The notes beneath the pieces were generated by a model. It was not told the origin of the DNA, did not search any database, and was given only the letters and a program-made list of their open reading frames with translations. Shown here one piece after another: positions 16,227-22,381 of a stretch of 34,790 nucleotides of DNA. Both the position numbers and the translations under genes were made by a program. Position 1 is the stretch's first letter; every line of letters starts with the position of its first letter. The stretch spans positions 1 through 34,790 of the forward strand of contig JBBING010000018.1 of the NCBI GenBank assembly GCA_037444005.1. The letters run 5' to 3'. Origin of the DNA: DATLZC01 sp037444005. Its GTDB lineage: Bacteria > Chloroflexota > Dehalococcoidia > DSTF01 > JACRBR01.

Positions 16227-17039
16227 ATGACCGAAGCGTGGGTCGAGTACCTGACAGGCCCGTGGGGCGTGGCGTTCGCGTTCGCGGCGGGCGTGTTGTC
16301 GTTCCTGTCGCCGTGCGTGCTTCCCATCGTGCCCGCCTACATCGCGCAGCTCACGGGCGCGAGCGTCAACGAGCCCGCCACGAGCGCCCGGCGCGAGGCG
16401 GTGTCGCACGCCATCGCCTTCGTGCTGGGATTCACCGTCGTCTTCACCATCATCGGCGCTTCGGCGGGCCTGGTGGGCGGTCTCATCAGCGACCACCTCG
16501 ACGAGCTCGGGAAGGTGGCGGGCGTGCTCCTCATCGTGATGGGGCTGAACCTCATGGGGCTGATCCGCATCCCGTGGCTGTACCGGACCTTCCAGGTCCC
16601 CGTGGGAGGCGCCGTTGGACGGTACGGTCCGGGTGCGGCGTCGGTCGCCGAGTACCAGGCGCGAAGCCTGGCCCGGTCGGCGCTGAACTACTCTCGCTCC
16701 GCCGGGCTCGGCGCGGCGTTCTCCATCGGCTGGACGCCGTGCATCGGGCCCGTGCTGGGGGCGATCTTCGCCCTCGCGGCGGAATCGTCGACGGTGGGAC
16801 AGGGGGCGTACCTGCTGCTGGCGTACGGGCTCGGCCTGGGCGTGCCGTTCATCATCACCGGCTTCGCCCTCGGGACGGTGACAGCGTGGCTCCGGAAGCT
16901 CGGCCCGGCGCTCCCCGTCATCGAGTTCGTCGCGGGCGCGATCGTCGTGTTCGTCGGCGCGCTCATTTTCCTCGGCGACTTCCGCAGCGTGAACCAGTAC
17001 TTCGACTTCGGCTTCCTCCGCCGCTTCCAGACCATCTGA
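16227..17039 (+). CDS. ccdA: CcdA-family thiol-disulfide transporter (cytochrome c biogenesis)
   Basis: CcdA carries reducing equivalents across the membrane from cytoplasmic thioredoxin to extracytoplasmic thiol proteins, for cytochrome c maturation among other tasks. The 270-residue protein has about six membrane segments and the two essential cysteines: Cys30 in LSPCVLP and Cys172 in WTPCIGP. The first half-repeat motif (AGVLSFLSPCVLPIVPAYI) and second (GAAFSIGWTPCIGPVLG) are both intact. ATG 16227 has GAGGTGAC just upstream. It is the second gene of a pair with the small 15951 gene. Partner genes (ResA/ResB/CcsA type) are not in the window. A loop of about 40 residues between the two halves is longer than in minimal CcdA proteins. 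Confidence 0.93.
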   Translation: MTEAWVEYLTGPWGVAFAFAAGVLSFLSPCVLPIVPAYIAQLTGASVNEPATSARREAVSHAIAFVLGFTVVFTIIGASAGLVGGLISDHLDELGKVAGVLLIVMGLNLMGLIRIPWLYRTFQVPVGGAVGRYGPGAASVAEYQARSLARSALNYSRSAGLGAAFSIGWTPCIGPVLGAIFALAAESSTVGQGAYLLLAYGLGLGVPFIITGFALGTVTAWLRKLGPALPVIEFVAGAIVVFVGALIFLGDFRSVNQYFDFGFLRRFQTI

Positions 17040-17055
17040 CGTCAGGTCGCCGACG

Positions 17056-17071
17056 CGGGGCCGCCGCCCCG
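17056..17071 (+). terminator. Short GC hairpin after ccdA
   Basis: CGGGGC (17056-17061) and GCCCCG (17066-17071) form a tight stem 17 bases after the ccdA stop, followed by TTCGTT. The U-tract is poor, so termination here is only possible. Confidence 0.3.
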
Positions 17072-17075
17072 TTCG

Positions 17076-17104
17076 TTGACCCTGCGATCTTGCTCTCCTA
17101 GTAT
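17076..17104 (+). promoter_or_regulatory. Promoter of acdB-acdA (TTGACC-N17-TAGTAT)
   Basis: TTGACC (17076-17081) and TAGTAT (17099-17104) have the ideal 17-base spacing. The expected start near 17111 leaves a leader of about 33 bases before GTG 17144. It is one of the best promoter matches in the window. Confidence 0.6.
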
Positions 17105-17105
17105 G

Positions 17106-17133
17106 TCAGCGCTTTCGAGAGCGTTAGCGCTGA
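17106..17133 (+). promoter_or_regulatory. Perfect 8-bp inverted repeat over the acdB transcription start
   Basis: TCAGCGCT (17106-17113) and AGCGCTGA (17126-17133) are exact complements with a 12-base spacer that contains another AGCG. The left arm overlaps the predicted transcript start, and the right arm touches the GAGG ribosome site (17132-17135). It is likely a repressor operator; an RNA hairpin is less likely because the left arm starts before +1. Confidence 0.48.
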
Positions 17134-17143
17134 GGTTGCGATC

Positions 17144-17845
17144 GTGTCCACTGCCACCATCATCGAGCGCGCCCGGAGTCAGGGCCGCGTGATTCTGAGC
17201 GAAGTCGAAGCGAAGCAGATCCTGGCGGAAGCTGGCATCCCCGTCGTCGAGACCAGGCTCGCGCGAAACCCGGAAGAAGCCGTCGCCATCGCCAACGAGC
17301 TGGGCTACCCCGTCGCCCTCAAGATCGTGTCGCCCCAGATCACCCACAAGTCCGACGTCGGCGGTGTGCGCCTGAACGTCCAGGACGCGCGGGGTGTCGT
17401 GAACGCGTTCGAGGAGATTGTGAACAACGCCCGCCGGGCCGCTCCCGACGCGACCGTCGAGGGGGTCTCCGTGCAACGCATGGCGAAGCCGGGGGTCGAG
17501 GTCATCATCGGGATGACGAAGGACCCGCAGTTCGGGCCGGTGCTCATGTTCGGCCTCGGCGGCATCCTCGTCGAGGTGCTCAAAGACGTCGCGTTCCGCA
17601 TCGTGCCGCTGGCGCCGCGCGACGCGAAACAGATGATCCGGGAGATCAAGGGGTACCCGCTGCTCGAGGGGTACCGGGGCCAGCCGCCGTCGGACGTCGC
17701 GGCATTGGAAGCGATGCTGCTGAAGCTCTCGGAGTTCGTCGACGCCCACCCCGAGCTCGCCGAGCTCGACCTCAACCCCGTGTTCGCGTATCCCGAGGGC
17801 GCGGTGGCCGTAGACGCTCGCATCGTGCTGGAGAAGGAGGCGTAG
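17144..17845 (+). CDS. acdB: ADP-forming acetate/acyl-CoA ligase, beta (ATP-grasp) subunit
   Basis: This subunit binds the nucleotide in the ADP-forming acyl-CoA synthetase reaction (acyl-CoA + ADP + Pi to acid + CoA + ATP, reversible). The 233-residue protein is an ATP-grasp domain: EAKQILAEAGIPVVET near residue 22, the lysine in GYPVALKIVSPQITHKSDVGGV (Lys60; HKSD at 68-71), then FGLGGILVEVLKDVAFRIVPL (about 146-166) and the ELDLNPVF metal-binding segment near 209. The length equals stand-alone beta subunits; many bacteria have alpha and beta fused. The start is GTG 17144 with GAGG eight bases upstream. The alpha gene follows after 35 bases. Acyl-chain preference (acetyl, propionyl, branched) cannot be told. 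Confidence 0.9.
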   Translation: MSTATIIERARSQGRVILSEVEAKQILAEAGIPVVETRLARNPEEAVAIANELGYPVALKIVSPQITHKSDVGGVRLNVQDARGVVNAFEEIVNNARRAAPDATVEGVSVQRMAKPGVEVIIGMTKDPQFGPVLMFGLGGILVEVLKDVAFRIVPLAPRDAKQMIREIKGYPLLEGYRGQPPSDVAALEAMLLKLSEFVDAHPELAELDLNPVFAYPEGAVAVDARIVLEKEA

Positions 17846-17880
17846 CGGGCACCGCCCGTTGCGGCCTGGAAGGGGAACCG

Positions 17881-19320
17881 GTGACCGCGGACCTGATGGC
17901 GCGGCTCGACCGCGCCTTCAACCCCCGGACCATCTGCATCATCGGCGACAAGCGGGCCAACGGCTATCTCTGGCTCCGGAACATGCTCCCGTTCAAGGAG
18001 CGGGGCGGCACACTGGTGTCGGTCCAGATCGACCCGAACGAGATTCCCGGGATCGAGGCGATGGGCGTGCCGAATTACCTCTCCCTCGCTGACGTGCCCG
18101 GCGAGATCGACTACGCGGTGTGCGCCGTCCCCCGCCAGGTGGCGCCGCGCATCATCGCCGACTGCGCGGCGCGTGGGGTCAACGCCGTCGCGCTCTTCAC
18201 GTCGGGGTTCGCGGAGACGGGCGAGCCTGTGGGCGTCGAGCTGCAGGAGCAGATCACGGGGCTCGCGAAGGAGAGCGGGCTCTTGCTCATCGGGCCCAAC
18301 TGCATGGGGCTGGCGAATCCGGCCATCGGGCTTCGTCAGAGCGCCGAGCAGCCGGTGCAGGCCGGCGACGTCGGCTTCATCTCCCAGAGTGGGACCCACG
18401 CCATCAACTTCGGCCTCGTGGGCGCCGCGCACGGCGTGCGCGTCAGCAAATCCGCGAGCATCGGCAACGCGGTCGTGCTCGACGTGCCGGACTACCTCGA
18501 CTACCTGGCGCAGGATGCTGACACGCGGGTCATCGCCATGTACGTGGAAGGCGTGCGCGATGGGCGGCGCTTTCTCCGAAGCCTGCGCGAGGCGTGTCAA
18601 CGCAAGCCCGTCGTGGTGTGGAAGGGGGGCGTGACGGAAGCCGGCGCCCGGGCGATTTCGTCGCACACGGGCTCGCTGGCGACGGCGCAGCATGTGTGGG
18701 ACGCGGCGGTCCGCCAGGCCGGCGCCGCCCAGGCCGAGAGCCTGGACGACACCATCGACGCGGTGAAGGCGTTCCTGTACTGCAAGCCGCCGCGCGGCCC
18801 GCGGGTCGGCCTCATGGCGATGACCGGCGGGCAGTCCGTCGTGATCACCGACGCCTTCGTGCGCGCGGGGTTGGAGGTCCCGCTGTTGACGCCGGGCTCG
18901 TACGAGAAGCTGGCGACGTTCTTCAACATCATCGGCGGGTCGTACCGCAATCCGCTGGACATGGGCGGGACCATCGGCTTCGGCGGGGCGACGGAGAACC
19001 TCCAACGGCTGCTGGAGATCCTCGACGAGGACGAGCACGTCGACGCCATCGCGATGGAGATGGGCTCGGGATTCCTCACCCGGCGCTGGCAGGCCGATCC
19101 CGCGAGCCTCGACCAGACGCTCGACCTGCTGGCGGCGCACCGCGACCGCTCGGCGAAGCCCTTTCTCCTGATCCTGCATCCGGCGCACATCGAAGACCTC
19201 GTCGCCCAGGTGCGACGCCGGGTGCAGGAACGCGGCCTCGCGGTGTTTCCCACGTTCGAGCGGGCGGCGCGAAGTCTGCGGCGCCTCGTGGACTACTATG
19301 GGGTCTCCGGCTCCTCGTGA
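17881..19320 (+). CDS. acdA: ADP-forming acetate/acyl-CoA ligase, alpha (CoA-binding, phosphohistidine) subunit
   Basis: This is the partner of the preceding ATP-grasp subunit. The 479-residue protein has an N-terminal CoA-binding Rossmann domain (NPRTICIIG) and the GLLLIGPNCMGLANP segment. Succinyl-CoA-synthetase-like domains follow, with SQSGTHAINF and the EAGARAISSHTGSLA motif, in which His262 is the expected phosphorylated histidine. The C-terminal part has AMTGGQSVVITDAF and NPLDMGGTIGFG. The N-terminal domain is somewhat degenerate (GDKRANGY where many have a Ser-rich loop). The start is GTG 17881 with GGAAGGGG just upstream. Two separate subunits in beta-then-alpha order form one operon, probably controlled by the repeat at 17106-17133. 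The stop lies 37 bases before the DUF3105 gene. Confidence 0.88.
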   Translation: MTADLMARLDRAFNPRTICIIGDKRANGYLWLRNMLPFKERGGTLVSVQIDPNEIPGIEAMGVPNYLSLADVPGEIDYAVCAVPRQVAPRIIADCAARGVNAVALFTSGFAETGEPVGVELQEQITGLAKESGLLLIGPNCMGLANPAIGLRQSAEQPVQAGDVGFISQSGTHAINFGLVGAAHGVRVSKSASIGNAVVLDVPDYLDYLAQDADTRVIAMYVEGVRDGRRFLRSLREACQRKPVVVWKGGVTEAGARAISSHTGSLATAQHVWDAAVRQAGAAQAESLDDTIDAVKAFLYCKPPRGPRVGLMAMTGGQSVVITDAFVRAGLEVPLLTPGSYEKLATFFNIIGGSYRNPLDMGGTIGFGGATENLQRLLEILDEDEHVDAIAMEMGSGFLTRRWQADPASLDQTLDLLAAHRDRSAKPFLLILHPAHIEDLVAQVRRRVQERGLAVFPTFERAARSLRRLVDYYGVSGSS

Positions 19321-19357
19321 TCGGGCCGTCATCCACCGGCGGTTCGACGGGAAGGCG

Positions 19358-20290
19358 ATGAGGGCGCGAGGACGATGGGCCCTGGCCGTCGCCGCGCTCG
19401 GCGTCGTCCTGGTGGCGGCGTCGTGCGGCGGCGGTGGTGACCCCTTCGCGCCGGACCCGACGGCCGACGCCGTGACGCAGGGCGTACGCGGCTCGCTCGA
19501 GCGCTTCGTGCAGGCGCTGAATCAGCGCGATCTCGTGTCGGCGTACGCCTATCTGAGCTCGTCCTGCCGGGAGCAGGTCACGTTCGAGGAGTTCGCCGAC
19601 CTCGCGGGCAGGCTCCCGACGCTGAGGATCGAGCTGCGGGACGTGGCGGTCGGCCGGTTCGACCACGGAGTGGTTCCGGTGAGCGCCACTTACGCCATCG
19701 GCGGGCAAGAGGTGCCTCCTTCGAATGGCGACGGCCGCTTCCTGATGATGCAGGAGGGAGACGAGTGGCGGTTCGTCGAGTGCCGGAACTTCGGTCTGCG
19801 CCCCGAGCAGGCGGGCGTGCCGTCCTACGTCGCCGCCGAGAACGACGATTCGCCGACGTTGCCCGGGCAGTACTTCCCGCCGCAGGGGCGTGATCACCTC
19901 CCGCCGGGCGAACGGTACGAGGCCTACAACAGCAATCCCCCGACGTCAGGTCCGCACTCGCCCGAGGTCCTCGAATGGAAGGTGTACGACGAGCCTCAGC
20001 AGCGCGAGAAGGCCGTGCACAACATGGAACACGGCGGCGTCGTCGTGTGGCATCACTGTGTCTCCGCCGCGTGCGAGGACGTCGTCCGGCAGATTCGGGG
20101 TGTGGTGGAGGGATACCTCTCGGAAGGGGCGCTGGTCGTGATGTTCCCGTACCCTGAGATGGAGGACGACACCGTCGCGCTCACCTCGTGGACGCGCCTC
20201 GACAAGTTCCCTGCGTCCGAGTACACGGAGGAGCGGGTGCGGCGGTTCATCCAGGTCCACGAGCGCCGCTACAACCCTGAGGGCATGTAG
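19358..20290 (+). CDS. Lipoprotein with NTF2-like and DUF3105 domains
   Basis: The N-terminus is a lipoprotein signal: RARGRW, a hydrophobic core, then AASC as lipobox with the modified Cys near residue 23, followed by a Gly-rich linker. Residues of about 35-145 resemble an NTF2/SnoaL-like fold often found in small secreted proteins (LERFVQALNQRDLVSAYAYL). The C-terminal half is DUF3105, recognised by NSNPPTSGPHSP, HNMEHGGVVVWH and the final ERRYNPEGM. Its function is not known; the clustered histidines suggest metal binding. ATG 19358 is chosen since it gives a clean signal peptide; an in-frame ATG at 19298 overlaps acdA and would bury it. About 310 residues. The protein should sit on the outer face of the membrane. 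Confidence 0.8.
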   Translation: MRARGRWALAVAALGVVLVAASCGGGGDPFAPDPTADAVTQGVRGSLERFVQALNQRDLVSAYAYLSSSCREQVTFEEFADLAGRLPTLRIELRDVAVGRFDHGVVPVSATYAIGGQEVPPSNGDGRFLMMQEGDEWRFVECRNFGLRPEQAGVPSYVAAENDDSPTLPGQYFPPQGRDHLPPGERYEAYNSNPPTSGPHSPEVLEWKVYDEPQQREKAVHNMEHGGVVVWHHCVSAACEDVVRQIRGVVEGYLSEGALVVMFPYPEMEDDTVALTSWTRLDKFPASEYTEERVRRFIQVHERRYNPEGM

Positions 20291-20303
20291 GCCCGCCGGC
20301 GCG

Positions 20304-20333
20304 TTGACGCTGGATACCCCAGCGGGGTATCAT
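20304..20333 (+). promoter_or_regulatory. Promoter of the first cysteine desulfurase (TTGACG-N18-TATCAT)
   Basis: TTGACG (20304-20309) and TATCAT (20328-20333) are 18 bases apart. The predicted start near 20340 leaves about 26 bases before ATG 20366. The spacer and -10 box overlap a G-tract palindrome, listed separately. Confidence 0.6.
20314..20330. promoter_or_regulatory. CsoR/CstR-like operator: ATACCCC-AGC-GGGGTAT
   Basis: This is a perfect 7-3-7 palindrome, AT-tipped with C4/G4 tracts, which is the pattern reported for CsoR/RcnR-family repressors (copper-sensing CsoR, persulfide-sensing CstR, FrmR). It lies between the -35 and -10 boxes and covers part of the -10, so binding would block transcription. 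No CsoR-type gene is in the window. Confidence 0.5.
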
Positions 20334-20365
20334 CGAACCACCTTCGGACGTTCCCCGGTGATCCG

Positions 20366-21565
20366 ATGACGGAGCTCATCTACCTGGACCACGCCGCGAC
20401 GACGCCTCTCCATCCCGAGGCGCTGGATGCGATGTTGCCGTACCTGCGCGGTCGCTTCGGGAATCCGTCGTCGGCGCACCGGTTGGGCGCAGAGGCGTCG
20501 CGCGCCGTCGAGAACGCGCGCCGCCGAGTCGCAGCCGTGCTGGGGTGCAGTCCGAGCGAGGTGGTGTTCACCAGCGGCGGGACGGAATCCATCAACGCCG
20601 CCATCAAAGGCGTCGCCCAGGCGGAGCGGCTGGCCCGTGTGGGCGACCACATCGTGACGACCGCCATCGAACACCATGCGGTGCTCCACGCGTGCCAGCA
20701 CCTCGAGCGGTTCGGCTTCGAGGTCACCTATGTCCCGGTCGACGCCGACGGCCTCGTCTCGCCGGACGCAGTGGCCGCAGCGGTGACGGAGCGCACAGTG
20801 CTGGTGAGCGTGATGACGGCGAACAACGAGGTCGGCGTCATCCAGCCCATCGCGGAGATTGCGGCGGCTGTTCGGGAGCGGGGCAAGGCGCTCCGCCGAC
20901 GGATTTTCGTGCACACCGATGCGGTGCAGGCCGCGAACGCGCTGTCCCTGGACGTCGGCGCGCTCGGGGTCGATCTGCTGAGCCTGTCATCCCACAAGTT
21001 TCGCGGACCCAAGGGCGCGGGCGTGCTGTACCTACGCCGCGGGGTGCCGTTCCTGGCCCAGCTCGACGGCGGCGGGCAGGAGCGTCAACGGCGTTCCGGC
21101 ACCGAGAACGTCGCGGGCATCGTGGGGACGGCCGTTGCGCTGGAGATCGCCCAGCGTGAGCGCGAGACGTACGCCGCTACCTGCCGGGCGCTGCGCGACC
21201 GGCTCATCGAAGGGGTGATGGCGTCGGTGCCGGGGGTCACGTTGAACGGCCACCCCGAGCGGCGCTTGCCGAACAACGCGAGCCTGGCGTTCGAAGGCGC
21301 CGACGCGCGCCGGCTGGTCGAACTCTTGGACGAGCAGGGCATCGCCTGCAGCGCCGGCTCCGCCTGCGCCGCCCAGGTCGTGGAACCATCCCACGTCCTC
21401 ATGGCGATGGGGCTTTCGCTCGACCGGGCGCTCGGCACGCTGCGGTTCTCGCTCTCGTCCGAAACCACGCAGGGCGAGATCGACCGGCTGCTCGCCGTGC
21501 TCCCCGGGGTCGTCGAGCGCGCGCGCCGGGAGTCGTCCCTGGCGTCGGCGGCGTCGGCCCCGTGA
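20366..21565 (+). CDS. Cysteine desulfurase (NifS/IscS type), copy 1
   Basis: A PLP enzyme that takes sulfur from cysteine and holds it as a persulfide for Fe-S clusters, tRNA thiolation or cofactors. The 399-residue protein has YLDHAATTP at the start, TSGGTESIN, IEHHAVL, the PLP lysine Lys211 in SSHKFRGPKG and the RSGTENVAGI segment. The active-site cysteine is Cys334 in SAGSAC, with a second cysteine (Cys328) six residues before it. The following EPSHVLMAMG loop is the long type of group I enzymes. Upstream of ATG 20366, GGTGATCC matches the 16S 3'-end complement but is very close. The promoter carries a CsoR/CstR-like palindrome, which suggests persulfide or metal control. No IscU or MnmA gene is adjacent; pth follows with its own promoter. 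Confidence 0.92.
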   Translation: MTELIYLDHAATTPLHPEALDAMLPYLRGRFGNPSSAHRLGAEASRAVENARRRVAAVLGCSPSEVVFTSGGTESINAAIKGVAQAERLARVGDHIVTTAIEHHAVLHACQHLERFGFEVTYVPVDADGLVSPDAVAAAVTERTVLVSVMTANNEVGVIQPIAEIAAAVRERGKALRRRIFVHTDAVQAANALSLDVGALGVDLLSLSSHKFRGPKGAGVLYLRRGVPFLAQLDGGGQERQRRSGTENVAGIVGTAVALEIAQRERETYAATCRALRDRLIEGVMASVPGVTLNGHPERRLPNNASLAFEGADARRLVELLDEQGIACSAGSACAAQVVEPSHVLMAMGLSLDRALGTLRFSLSSETTQGEIDRLLAVLPGVVERARRESSLASAASAP

Positions 21566-21572
21566 TCGTGGT

Positions 21573-21600
21573 TTGACCCTGGCGGTGCAACGGGTATCAT
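21573..21600 (+). promoter_or_regulatory. Promoter upstream of pth (TTGACC-N16-TATCAT)
   Basis: TTGACC (21573-21578) and TATCAT (21595-21600) are 16 bases apart, just after the cysteine desulfurase stop. Transcription would start close to the ATG at 21609, the start of a 13-codon ORF that ends on the pth start codon. Confidence 0.52.
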
Positions 21601-21608
21601 CCCCGCGA

Positions 21609-21650
21609 ATGCGCCGTATCCCCGAAGGCCCACGCCGAGTTGTTCCATGA
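21609..21650 (+). CDS. Possible 13-codon leader ORF overlapping the pth start
   Basis: ATG 21609 opens a 13-codon frame (MRRIPEGPRRVVP) whose TGA overlaps the pth ATG as ATGA. It begins eight bases after the TATCAT box, so it could be translated from a leaderless mRNA. The pth ATG has no Shine-Dalgarno of its own, which favours translational coupling. No conservation data are available, so this may be chance. Confidence 0.3.
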   Translation: MRRIPEGPRRVVP

Positions 21651-22294
21651 CTTCGCTGCTCCGGAATGTCTTCGGTCCGCGTCAGGCGGTCGAGCCGGAG
21701 ACGAAGCCGATTCGTCTCGTAGTCGGCCTGGGCAATCCGGGCGAGGAGTACGCCCACAATCGACATAACGTCGGCTACTGGACGGTCAACCGCCTCGCCC
21801 GGAAGCACGGCATCGCGTTCGATGTGCGCACGTCGTCGTACTTCCTGGGCGAGGGGCGCATCGGCGGGCGCGCCGTGGCGCTGGCGAAGCCGCGAACGTA
21901 CATGAACCGGAGCGGCGACGCTGTGTGGAACCTCGTGAAGCGATTGAAGGTGGACGAGCCGTCGGAGCTCCTCGTGGTGTACGACGAGCTGGATCTGCCG
22001 GTGGGGAAGGTCCGTCTTCGCGCCAAGGGCGGGCCGGGCGGACAGAAGGGCGTGGCCCACATTATCGAGCGCCTCGGCACGGATCGGTTCCCGCGTGTGC
22101 GCATCGGCATCGGACGGCCGGTCGTCGACGGCCAGCCCACGTGGGAGCCCGAGGCCGTGGCCGCCTACGTGCTGAGCGATCCCCCGCCCGAGGAGCGGGC
22201 GCTTTTGGACGAGGCCGTCGCCCGTGCAGTCGAGGCCATCGAAGTCGCCATCGCAGAGGGGCTCGAGGCGGCCATGAACCGCTTCAACCGCTGA
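21647..22294 (+). CDS. pth: Peptidyl-tRNA hydrolase
   Basis: Pth frees tRNAs from peptidyl-tRNAs that drop off ribosomes, and is essential in most bacteria. The 215-residue protein has the family start VVGLGNPGEEYAHNRHNVGYW with Asn30 and catalytic His40, MNRSGDAV, the Asp113 in VVYDELDLPVG, and GGPGGQKGVAHIIERLGTDRFPRVRIGIGRP. It carries an N-terminal extension of about 23 residues before the usual first strand; no other in-frame ATG or good GTG gives a shorter start with a ribosome site. The ATG overlaps the stop of a 13-codon ORF. A hairpin that may be a terminator or attenuator lies between pth and mfd. Confidence 0.95.
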   Translation: MTSLLRNVFGPRQAVEPETKPIRLVVGLGNPGEEYAHNRHNVGYWTVNRLARKHGIAFDVRTSSYFLGEGRIGGRAVALAKPRTYMNRSGDAVWNLVKRLKVDEPSELLVVYDELDLPVGKVRLRAKGGPGGQKGVAHIIERLGTDRFPRVRIGIGRPVVDGQPTWEPEAVAAYVLSDPPPEERALLDEAVARAVEAIEVAIAEGLEAAMNRFNR

Positions 22295-22297
22295 CGC

Positions 22298-22306
22298 TGA
22301 TACAAT
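22298..22306 (+). promoter_or_regulatory. Extended -10 box for mfd (TGA-TACAAT)
   Basis: TACAAT (22301-22306) with an upstream TGA starts four bases after the pth stop. It would give an mfd transcript starting near 22313 with a leader of about 70 bases containing the hairpin at 22322-22346. No -35 is evident. Confidence 0.42.
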
Positions 22307-22321
22307 GCCAACGAGCGCGGA

Positions 22322-22351
22322 GGGCCGGACCTGCACGGTCGGGCCCGTTTT
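22322..22351 (+). terminator. Terminator-like hairpin in the pth-mfd gap
   Basis: GGGCCGGACC (22322-22331) and GGTCGGGCCC (22337-22346) form a ten-pair stem with one mismatch and a five-base loop, then G and TTTT (22348-22351). An outer GCCAA/TTGGC pairing can extend it. It could end the pth transcript, or act as an attenuator in the mfd leader because the mfd -10 lies upstream of it. Confidence 0.45.
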
Positions 22352-22381
22352 GGCGTTCGGTCGGACGGGAAGCGCGCGACG

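Noticed and set aside
17305..19332. Long minus-strand open frame over acdB-acdA
   Set aside because: It spans two genes with intact motifs on the plus strand and is a GC-driven shadow.
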